64,000 nt of DNA. Origin: Branchiostoma floridae. Its lineage: Eukaryota > Chordata > Leptocardii > Amphioxiformes > Branchiostomatidae. Under the pieces are notes generated by a model that was not told where the DNA came from, did no database searches, and saw only the letters and a list, made by a program, of their open reading frames with translations. Made by a program: the position numbers and the translations under genes. The stretch covers positions 3,731,496 to 3,795,495 of the forward strand of contig NC_049990.1 of NCBI RefSeq assembly GCF_000003815.2, written 5' to 3'. Shown in pieces: positions 1 through 9,068 of this stretch (its first letter is position 1; every line of letters starts with the position of its first letter).

Positions 1-123
1 TGCAGTGAATTCCAAAATCTCAAACAGGTGCAGTCCAGCTAGATAACTTCGCATTATTGCACCAGCCGGATAATTGCACGAAATTCACTGGCAAATATGC
101 CGTGTAATTAAGCGGCTTCTACT
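1..123. mobile_element. Right part of a pogo-like MITE (truncated by window edge)
   Basis: The sequence nearly matches 9540-9661 (within gene B intron 1), including the end that reads GTGCAATTAAGCGACTTCTA at the other copy. It is a non-autonomous element whose terminal repeat resembles pogo/Tigger DNA transposon ends; that family assignment is inference. It ends about 20 bases before the splice acceptor of the exon starting at 145. Confidence 0.6.
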
Positions 124-144
124 GTATACCTTTTTTGTTTTCAG

Positions 145-323
145 CTTTAATTGATGACGTACCATCAGATGTGTATCTCTTACGGAAGACATATGACTAC
201 TCACCGCTGCCCCTCCAGTCCACACACATATTTGATGAAAGGGGCCCAGTCGAACGCGTCTTCCTCTCCGCGAACCCACTTCTCAACTTCTTCTCTGTTT
301 TCCTGAGAAACAAGACGAAGTGA
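145..323 (+). CDS. Terminal exon of an unrecognised gene entering from the left
   Basis: A strong acceptor (T-rich tract ending TTTTCAG at 144) opens a reading frame that runs to a TGA at 321-323. It encodes about 59 residues, beginning IDDVPSDVYLLRKTYDY and ending FFSVFLRNKTK. The frame enters in phase 1 (one base from the previous exon plus CT). An AATAAA polyadenylation signal follows at 357-362, 34 bases after the stop, which supports a real last exon. I do not recognise the protein; the C-terminal end is aromatic and basic, and no motif identifies it. The upstream exons lie outside the window. It could be a chance frame, but acceptor, stop and AATAAA together argue for a gene. Confidence 0.5.
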
Positions 324-356
324 AAATTGATCTCGATGCAGATTAACTATGAGCCT

Positions 357-362
357 AATAAA
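357..362 (+). terminator. Polyadenylation signal AATAAA
   Basis: AATAAA lies 34 bases after the stop of the terminal exon 145-323, on the same strand. Confidence 0.45.
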
Positions 363-670
363 TCACCCGAATGAAGTGGCAGACCACGGATGGACCATGG
401 AAATGCTTTGCCTTTCGGTAATATCACCCTTACCGAAACTGATATGATCAACACCATTGAGGTGAACTGCCTACGAGAAAGGAATGGCCTATCATGGTCT
501 CTGTAGAGACTACTCGAGAAGGGTGTCGCCCGAGGGGAAGGAGATAGAGTCTACTAGTATCTACGCGGAATGAGCAAAGTAATCGCACCCCAACTGAAGA
601 CGAGAGTTCTCACACCATATTGGACTAAAGGCATTAACTGAGGACATCTGACCAATTGATTCATACACAA

Positions 671-770
671 NNNNNNNNNNNNNNNNNNNNNNNNNNNNNN
701 NNNNNNNNNNNNNNNNNNNNNNNNNNNNNNNNNNNNNNNNNNNNNNNNNNNNNNNNNNNNNNNNNNNNNN
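671..770. other. Assembly gap of 100 N
   Basis: Exactly 100 N, the conventional placeholder for a gap of unknown length. It falls where later exons of the minus-strand methyltransferase gene (930-1995) would be expected, so that gene may look truncated only because of the gap. Nothing else recognisable is seen in 363-929. Confidence 0.95.
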
Positions 771-929
771 ATTTTTGGACATGCTAGAGGGAGGAAGACC
801 TCGGTGGCTTCCAGAGTCACTTCTCTAACGTCAAGAACAGATAAATATACAGACTAGACTTTTAATGATTGTTATCATATTTGTGTGTTCCCTTGAAAAA
901 TTAGCCTTCGGGGATGAGCTTGCAAATAC

Positions 930-1995
930 CTGACAGTACTCCGCACATGTGATGTTGGGAAAGTAGCGGGCAGCAGAGATCAGGTTGTGGATAGCAGGTC
1001 CGGTCCCCACATCCAACAGCCGCTCTCCAGACAGCTGACCTATAGGGCAGTATGTGATAAAAAGTATGTATTGTTACCTTTGCCAAGAAGGTGATATGTT
1101 CGGTAGCGTTGTCACTTTGTGTGTTTGTTTGTAGAAGACCAGCATGGCTCAAGAACGCTTAGATGGATTGTACTGATGATATTCTGTATGTATGTAGGTC
1201 TTGGTAGATAAGATTTGGGGCTCCCTAGCAAGTTGTTACGGTACTGCATCGGAATTTTCTATTTTGATATCTCGATTTCTGGACATGCTGCGGTCGTGAT
1301 GTTTGAGTGGCAGTTTATAAGCTCTTGGGGCCGACAGTAAGTGGTGTTGGGTTGGGCGCTCTAGCGGTTTGTTTTGGAAATGCCCCAAGATATATGATGG
1401 GTCATCCCGGGCCCTGTCTGGAAGGAACCCCGGTGAAGGGGGTTGTGTGTGTGTAGAAGACACAAAGAGAGAAGAATAAAATGATAAAAACCGTGGACTG
1501 CACCAAAATGTGTCTGGGGTCCTTTCAGTCCTTTAACATCAAGTTAAGCGAGCTTGCAATATGTATTACTATCAGGGCGTTACGCTAGTCCTTGATCAAT
1601 GTCAAACGGCCATGAATGGAGACTTTGCTGCCCAATGTTTCACTATAGACACGGGAGGGTGTAAGTCTAAGTAAGAATCTTTCACGTTCTGCCTGGCCTT
1701 CGGAGTACCTAGCGCCGGGGACCAGTCTATGGGGATGTCTCACTACGCAGTAATTAGTCAGCTTTTGCCATATATAGATAGCGCATATGGATCAGCCAAT
1801 CACAGCGCAGGAAAAATAGAATGTCTTACCCCCCGCGAAGGTGTCCTTCAGGTTGTTGAGTAGCCACGGCATCCAGTCCTCGTGAGACGCAGGTATCCCG
1901 TCAGGCCCCATGGGGTAATTTTTCTTCAAGTAGCTCTTCGCGTTGAACTTGTCGTAAGACGATGTTTCCTGGACATTTCGATGAAGGTTAGACAT
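930..1995 (-). CDS. NNMT/PNMT/INMT-like methyltransferase, first two exons only
   Basis: Exons (minus): 1995-1830 and 1039-930. The ATG is at 1995-1993. Exon 1 ends in phase 1 at a GTAAGA donor. Exon 2 starts after CCTATAG, keeps the frame and ends at CAG/GTATTT. The N-terminal part reads SSYDKFNAKSYLKKNYP, which fits the N-terminal helix of the nicotinamide/phenylethanolamine/indolethylamine N-methyltransferase family. Exon 2 carries the SAM-binding motif I as LLDVGTGPAIHNLISAA. Such enzymes transfer a methyl group from SAM to small amines in the cytosol. About 91 residues are seen of the usual 260 or so. The third exon, with most of the Rossmann fold and the substrate site, is not found and may be in the gap at 671-770. 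The alternative is a truncated pseudogene. The substrate cannot be told from this fragment. Confidence 0.75.
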
Positions 1996-2017
1996 CCAGG
2001 TAATAAGATATGCCCAA

Positions 2018-2185
2018 AAGCAGTTACTCAAGCGCCTGGATATGGAAACGACGTCGACCAGACGTTTCAGATAACATCCACTATCTTTGGTCTGAATGAC
2101 ACTGACGAAAAATAGTGGATGCTATCTGAAACGTCTGACCGATTCCACAATCATGTCCAGTTGCTTGATTAACTGCTTTTTGGCA
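2018..2185. mobile_element. Palindromic MITE just upstream of the methyltransferase ATG
   Basis: The two halves are inverted copies. The left arm contains AGTTACTCAAGC and CAGACGTTTCAGATA; the right arm is the complement, with TATCTGAAACGTCTG and GCTTGATTAACTGC. A relative sits at 61205-61375. The left end lies about 23 bases upstream of the exon 1 start codon (1995), so it would form the 5' UTR or promoter of that gene. No transposase is present. Confidence 0.7.
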
Positions 2186-3867
2186 TTTCCTGGACATTGT
2201 TACGCAAATTGGGATAATGGTCGAGACCAGTACTATATACAATTCGTTGGCCTTCACCCTTTGACATATAAGCGAGAATTACTGTTGCTGCGTATGTGTA
2301 AACGGATTGGTGAAGGAGCTTATAGCTGCGCAGTATTATTTCCTGTGCGCTTGAACCAAACTAAAGGTGTGTTGCCCAGTTTTTATCCAGACCCGTGCTA
2401 CTTGTTCTTCTAACAACTACAACAACAAACCTGTCCGTTAGATGCCATAGTGTCGCGATCGGTGGACATACTGTTTTACTCGTTGAAACACACTGGGCCA
2501 ACTTCACTCCAGCAAACTGATCACGATTGTTGAACGCGTCGCAGAATACGATGGCACACCTGTTAAAAATATACAGTAGATTACTTGAATGCTTTGTTGA
2601 TACCATGTTTTGTCGCTTCAATTCTTGTTATAACGTTTACTGTGTCTATTTTGAAAATTTAGCCATCTTTTTGTGCCCTTTTGTCATCCATTAAACTTAC
2701 CGTGGCCTTAACAGATACTAAATATGTACTAACTGAATAATGTTAACATGAACATCACCATGGACGGATTATGCCTGGATAGGATTGTTAAATTTGTTGA
2801 CACGAAGCCATGTCGGATAACAAAATTCTCTGTAAACAATCAAGTGTTTTACTCACGACCGGGCGGCCGTCGGTGGCCTAATTACAATCAGGGACGGCGC
2901 CAAAAGTCGTGCTTTAAATAGTAAGACACTTGGTTGTGTGAAAATGACTTTGTTATTAGTAACTTAACAACCTGGTGGGGCTGTTCATGGAGGAAGCCTT
3001 GCAAAAAAGTGAAATATAGACAGCATACATTACTTTCTGTGGGTTCACTGTGTCGTATAGATCCACACGGATCACTGCCAAATTTCTAGTGACCTCGTCA
3101 GACCGAGACGATGTCGTTAGACCAGTCGGGTAGCATGTCACGTGGCAATGTGTTATGGGTTTTTCGGTGGGGTGGGGCACCGGTGTTGTGGCTCGAGACG
3201 TCTTAAAAACTGTTTCATATGGTCTAAACCTTGTCGACACTTTCAGAACAAACTTTAAGGTAGTTGCCATCGCAACGAGACTTGTTAACTTAAACAGAGC
3301 TGTGCTGTACCGCCCACCTCTCATTATCCCTGACACCGCCGTATAAAAAGGTATGCAGACTGGGTAATCCTCGAGGTATGCACGCTTCAGACATCCAGGT
3401 GTTCTTGAGAGGGACTCAACTACGCCGATTTTAATGTGGTGGTCTTAAGTCAAGGTACTCGGCTGAAACATGATAGTTGATGTGGCACCTGTCAGATCGT
3501 AATTGCCATTTGCCGCATTGCGGACGGGGAAATGCGTGTCAACGAGTCACATTTCGATATTCTATTGTTTCCATACATCAATATCGTGCTGTAATCCTTA
3601 TATTGTTATTGATGAAATTTTGCTGCTCTGTATCTGTATGTAGTTTAGTATCTGTGTGTAGTATAGTAGCCATTGCCATACGTTGTATCCTGTACAATTG
3701 TCGAGAAATAAAGTTCACTCACTCATTCATTCATATATGAATGAATGAATAAAGTTCACTCACTTATTCATTCATTCATATTAAAGATTGAACTGTACAT
3801 TCAAACATTTAAGAGATATGTTTAAATTACCGATATGTGGAAGAAATACTGACACATCTATTACAAT
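2186..3867. other. Intergenic stretch, no gene seen
   Basis: No exon with family similarity was recognised. The segment around 3660-3780 ends in GAAATAAAGTTCACTCACTCATTC repeats (broken here by a short ATATATGAATGAATGA palindrome), which looks like the 3' tail of a LINE-type retrotransposon with a simple-repeat tail. The rest is unassigned. Confidence 0.5.
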
Positions 3868-3873
3868 TTTATT
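3868..3873 (-). terminator. Polyadenylation signal for gene A
   Basis: AATAAA on the minus strand, 44 bases after the gene A stop codon at 3919-3917. Confidence 0.5.
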
Positions 3874-3916
3874 GCTTCGATTTTCGACCAGTAAAATGAC
3901 CTACTTTATAAGTGGG

Positions 3917-6797
3917 TCATACGCTGGTTTCGTGAATGACAAGTAGATCTTTGCTGCCATCAGGGTCTATATCCTCGGGAATATCAGTGGAAGTTGGGCT
4001 TTTACTCGAGTCTTCCGCCAGCTTGTCAAAGTTCTGACGTTGCACGTTCCTCGTCCGATGGGCCTCTAACGCTGACGTCATCACGGTGCTGCACAGGACA
4101 GTACCCCCCGCGACGTAGAACGAGACGTTGTAGTTCCCAGTGACGTCATACAGATAGCCTATGCACCAAAACGAAAAGGCCAAAATTACATGCATGCAAC
4201 AGTGACGTTACGTAACTATGTAGTTTGTACAATCGTAGTTATATACAACATAGATGACATAAGCTAGCCCTTGAGCATTTGGATTGTAAGCCTCATTGAC
4301 TATCCCTCAACCGAGACGGGGGCCGAAGCCAACTGCCGATCACCTTTGACCCGTTGCTGACGCCATACTTCCGTTCAGGTCACGTGAAATAGGCTTCGGG
4401 TCATTTAAACTTGAGATGGATCAGGGGACAGATCGTTGGCAAGTGCCTTGTGTACGGAACTTGTGTATAAAAAGTATATTATAGTATGTTTGTCTATGAG
4501 TGATTTTCTCGATAATGCTTCCCCCATGTTAATTCTTATCTAGCTTGAATAATATATCAATACGTAATCTGACGTTACAACAGTTGATGTTACCTGCAAG
4601 TGGTGGGCCGAAGAGCATTGAAAACCCGCGGACGCTGAAGGCTATCCCGACAGCACTCGCCAGTCTCTTGACTCCGCAGAACTCCGCCAGAAACACCGCG
4701 GTCTGGGTGGAAAGACTTCCTGCAAACAGGCCCACAGAGAGACAGCACGCTACCATAGACGGGTAGGTTTGGGCGAACGGCAAGAACATCAGGCTCAGGC
4801 CGAGCCCCAGGCTGCACACCACGAACCCGCGAAGGAGGGGGTACAGCCCCAGGTTTGAGAACCATCCGTACGCGATTCTTGACACGCCGTCGCCGATGCC
4901 GACCACCGAGGCCAGAAAGGCGGCCTTCTGTGGTTCCACTCCGATAGTTCTCGCGTGTTTTACCAGATGTACAAACGGAATGACGTAGCCGACTACCAGG
5001 AACATCATGGCCAAGTTGAAAACGGCAAAATACGGAATTTTGAACAGAGAGAGGTCAAAGGCACCGCACAGGCGTGCTACCAGTCCGTGATTCGTTTTCC
5101 TAGATGTTATTGCATTGTCTTTTTCATCAATGTCTGCTTTTAAGTTTATCGGTCGTAACAAGGTACCAAACACACAGCCTTGTAAGGCGATCCCTGCCAC
5201 GATAAAGAGGGAACCCCTCCACCCGTAGTTGTCGATGAGCAGCTGAAACACGGGAGGAAGGGCGAAGGTCCCGACTCCGGATCCTGACAGAGCGATCCCG
5301 TTGGCAAGCGCCAGGCGCTTCTTGAAGTATCTCCCCACCATGGTAAGGCAAGGCGTGTACATGAACGAGAAACCAAGACCTGTAAGGAAAGAGCAACAAT
5401 CAGAGAAACGTATGGTAAGTGTTTCCTGAAGTAATTTGAATGCCTCTCGTGATCACTCGATGATACATTTACTGATTAGATGTTTAGGATGACATTAAAC
5501 GGATTCAGGCCCACAAAACTTCTCAAAGGGGGAGGCCGAGGGGGCATTATGGCATGCGTCATTTTAGTCAGGATTCGAACACGTTCGAACATTCTGGATA
5601 AACGTTCGGATGTCGTTCGATGCCTTCGAATTTGGTTCGATGCGTTCGAATGTGGCTCGACAGGTTCGAATTTGCATCTAAGGATTGTGGTGATACTACT
5701 TTAGATCAAAAGCGTGTGGACGCTTGAAATGGTTATTGCAACGATATTTGCAGACTGGTAGTTCATCATAGCACAAATCAGAAGGAGGTGACTTACCCGT
5801 GATGAACCCTGCCGTTAGGTTCATGACAGCCAGGCTGGTGACAAACATACTGGAGAGGAGACCTGTGGTGGCCAGCAGACTCCCCGTCATCACTACAGCC
5901 CTGCAGCCGAACATGTTACACAGGGCACCCGCGGGGAGGGCTGCAGCAAGACAGCAAAGTAAGTACATGTAGTCCATATTCAATCGTGTAGAATTTAACA
6001 CCGGGATTATTGAATGCACCTTCAACAATTGATAACTTTCAAATAATTTCAATTGATCCATATAAACATCCACTGCACAATTTCATAGTTAGGAGAATAT
6101 GATGTAATATTATTGTCAAATGTATGGTACACGGTTTCTGCAATGCGCTGCGGTGCGGCATCCGCTGGTTCGCATTTTGCTTACAAGATTTCAAAAGTGA
6201 AGGCCCCTTATTTGTAAGCACGTTTTTGTTAGGTGTTTGTTTATTATGTCTCAGAAGCCTTCAACTTCCACAACACAACAAAACACAATCCATGATACGT
6301 TAAACTGCGCATACGCAGTTTAAGCTGTGAAACGTCTTATTGCGTTGTTGCAATCCAAACGTAGATATAATCTAATTACTGTAAATGCAGAAATGTTCGC
6401 GGTGGATTAATGTTCGCGGTTTTCGCGGTGCTTAAAACCACCGCGAACATTTGTCTATTATAGTATTAGACTGCAGTCTACGGTGCTACCGCGAATTTAA
6501 AACCAAGTGCAGTTGCGAAAAGTCCTTTTTCCCGCTACCGCGAAATTAAATCCCTGCAAACTTAAATGCATTTACAGTACCTCCGAACAGTGTGACCGCC
6601 CCCATGATGGAGCTAACCCACGAAGTGGAGGCGGCGTCTTGTCCAAAAGCCTCCTGGAAGTACGGGAAGAACACTCCGAACGACTTCATCGCACCGAGAA
6701 TGAAAACATGAGACAGAAAGGCGCTCAGGACGACGAACCACCCCCAACCGCCATCTGGCGGCTCCTCTTGGTACTGCACATGTCTGTTTTTGGTCAT
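3917..6797 (-). CDS. Gene A: monocarboxylate transporter-like protein (SLC16 family)
   Basis: Exons (minus): 6797-6581, 5940-5797, 5379-4594, 4158-3917; all introns are phase 1; product 462 aa. SLC16 proteins are 12-helix plasma-membrane carriers of the major facilitator superfamily, many moving lactate, pyruvate or related compounds with protons. Visible hallmarks are the family signature PDGGWGW at residues 14-20 before helix 1, a lysine at 38 in helix 1 (MCT1 Lys38 position), the helix 4-5 signature YFKKRLALANGIALSGSGVG, and the helix 8 Asp284/Arg288 pair in GDGVSR matching the MCT1 Asp302/Arg306 pair. The central loop is short and the acidic C-terminal tail ends HETSV. A 5' UTR acceptor lies at 6832-6834. 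The donor of exon 1 is GTACTG and is partly made of a MITE (6380-6579). Substrate is not deducible; the closest group may be the SLC16A9/12/14-like orphans. Confidence 0.93.
4284..4430 (-). other. Intron 3 block shared with gene B
   Basis: Read on the minus strand this block of gene A intron 3 matches 11497-11640 in gene B intron 3, with runs such as GGCCCCCGTCTCGGTTGAGG and GGGTCAAAGGTG. It is non-coding. It shows that A and B arose by duplication recent enough to keep intron similarity, or that the block is constrained. Confidence 0.75.
5570..5682. repeat. TTCGAA minisatellite in gene A intron 2
   Basis: Repeats of about 20 bases built on GTTCGATGCSTTCGAATKTGG. A related array occupies the equivalent intron of gene B (10185-10305). 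Confidence 0.7.
6380..6579. mobile_element. MITE with CTGTAAATGC termini, touching the gene A exon 1 donor
   Basis: It begins TACTGTAAATGCAGAAATG and ends with the complement ATGCATTTACAGTA, with TA at both borders, as in Tc1/mariner-type target sites. The interior is rich in TTCGCGGT/ACCGCGAA. A reverse-oriented sister copy is at 52386-52599. The right end directly abuts the exon boundary at 6581/6580, so the intron starts GT then element sequence. Confidence 0.8.
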
Positions 6798-6831
6798 ATT
6801 GTGAAGACGTGGGTGTTGTCAATTTGATCAC

Positions 6832-8963
6832 CTGTGATGGACAGAAAAGAAAACATAGGTTATGCAAATATTGAAGTCATTTACATAATCAATGATGAAA
6901 AGTTAAAATGGGGTGCTAATATAGAATAGGACTTTGATACATATAATATTTTATTTGAGATGAGAAAAAACATCAATTAAAATATGATTAATACAGCATT
7001 ATTTGCATAATCAATGAGACAACATGATGTACCTCACGGAGGTAAGGGGTCTATACACTCTTGTTTAAACTGCATCCATGAATGACATTTTCGCTGATTC
7101 TTGAGTTTTTTACTGCATGCAACCTTATTCAGGTACAAATAAACAAAGCAGACAAACACGATCAAAACATAAGCTTCTGGCAAAGGGTTTATAGTAATTA
7201 ACACTTTCATATTTACACATGTACTACTAGAAAATGCATTTAAATATTGAGGTCCGTACTGTATTAAAGTGTACAATCGCATTTACCGGTACGGGTCAAA
7301 GTTCGAAAAGGCATTTAAGGACATGGGTGCCACATGAACTCTGAAGCGATATTATACAAAGGTAGAAGAACTAAAGGCGTAGATTACAACCACACTGAGC
7401 CTTTTGGAGAGAGAAGCTATTAAACCTTTTCTTACAGGCGCGCGGGTTGTTGCCAATGATGGTTTTACAGTGTCAGTGTGTCCTTTATCCTAAATTTAGT
7501 TCGTGGTGCAAGGTCAGACGATGAAGGCCATGGAGGTAGGGGGGTGGGGGGTGTAACCGTGTTCTAATGGTCGTCACTGCCACATGCCTCTGAACAGTAT
7601 TGCAGTGGTTAGTTTCTGAGATGGCAAAATAGCTGCACTGAGCCCCCCTGAAAAGGTGACAAGCGACCAGCCTTAGACAAGAGTTAGTCACACTCTCAAA
7701 GCAAAGCCATGCGCCATCTAAGGTCAAATGGAAGGACCATTACCTTCTTCACCCTAAAGACGAATCGCCGATTGGAGGAAGTAGGTAACGCAGCGACCGG
7801 TCTGTGATCGTGGCGTGATCACGACCTTTACCCTAGTTGCTGGTAATGGGTCAGGGTCGGGCATAAACAATCTTACTGCATTCATTTTCGCGCCTTCAAG
7901 CAGAGTTAACTACAGCCGCACTGTGCTCTCAGAAGAAGGGAAGGACCCCCCACCCAGGCCATTGCGCGCGCACACACACACACACCAAACTCAGCTTGCA
8001 GAGCACTAGCCTTAACATGGAAATGCTGAGTTAAAACAATGGTCCATTGTTATATTCGTGGTCTCTCTGTGCTATCAATAATCCCTTATGTCAAAGCTTT
8101 CAACGTGCCGTTTACTGTCCATGGTGTCCTACTATGACAATTTATTGCTATGCCATTTATAGCCAATGCCATACCTTCCGCACGTTGGAACGCTCACGCC
8201 CCTTTCGGACACCTCACCTGCGCTAGACCAGAATTTCGGACGCAACAGTGTGTTTACTCCCCAAACGATACCAGCCATTTTGCAATGACGCAAGTCAGCA
8301 AGGGAAAGTTTACCGTAGTTCAGAGTCCAAAGGTTGTACTCTCCAAGCAGAGGTTACGCTCCCGGATGTTTTGACTTTTTTATGCGTTTGTATCGGGCAT
8401 TCCATTTTGTGCCGTTTATTTAATGATTCTTTGATGTTTTCCAGCCATAAACATAGGCCGCTAGACATAAGTATAACGGTACAAAACAAAAAGCCCAAAT
8501 AAAAACATAACAAACGCCAAAATCAACCGGAGTCTAACATCTGCTTGGAGAGTACAAAGGTTGTAAAAAGGTTGTACGAAGGTACGTTCGTGCAATGTCA
8601 GTCCCAGCAGTTTACCTCGGGTTCACCTCGAGGACAGTGGTTAACTAGTACCGGCAGGACTTGAAACATCGGAACTAGCAGAGTGAAATAAACCCTCCAC
8701 ACGGTAAGGACGTCGACGTTGAACTTTGCTTTGATTGATATCTATAGTGCGAGGGTTCAACTAAGGGGTGGGGGGTGGGGTGGAATGCTGTTGTGGAGTT
8801 TCGCGTCTAGGAGTTGGTCTGCAACCTTTGAAACTGCCTGGTATCCACGTTAATTTTTGCACGACTTTCAAGACAAGGGCACTTGTTGCCAGGTAACTTC
8901 AGTGGACGTTTTATTTGGACATTTGTAGTGTCTACAGCCATATGGACTGAACTCGGATACTAG
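6832..8963. promoter_or_regulatory. Divergent intergenic region between genes A and B
   Basis: Genes A and B are transcribed away from each other, with 2.27 kb between start codons, so promoters of both should lie here. No clear TATA box or CpG island stands out. Seen inside are a G-rich run near 7540-7552, a CA run near 7968-7985, and a MITE at 8337-8554. The regulatory role is inference from geometry. Confidence 0.4.
8337..8554. mobile_element. MITE with TACTCTCCAAGCAGA inverted ends and 9-bp target duplication
   Basis: The ends are TACTCTCCAAGCAGAGGTTA and the complement of ATCTGCTTGGAGAGTA. The flanks are identical direct repeats CAAAGGTTG (8328-8336 and 8555-8563), a 9-bp target-site duplication. 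It is 218 bp with no coding capacity. Nine-base duplications fit Mutator-like or related superfamilies (inference). Confidence 0.85.
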
Positions 8964-9037
8964 GTATGTTCATAGTTGTCTTTTCCTTTTTGTCGTAATA
9001 TTAATTAGTACCAGCTCTCATGTTCTTTTTCCTTCAG
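8964..9037 (+). other. Probable 5' UTR intron of gene B
   Basis: A donor TAG/GTATGT at 8964 and an acceptor with a strong pyrimidine tract, TTTTTCCTTCAG, ending 9037 frame a 74-base intron just before the gene B start codon at 9069. Confidence 0.5.
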
Positions 9038-9068
9038 TGGCCCACCTTTTATCTATGTTTGCATTAAG

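Noticed and set aside
554..820. Open frames spanning the N run
   Set aside because: They exist only because N is read as open sequence.
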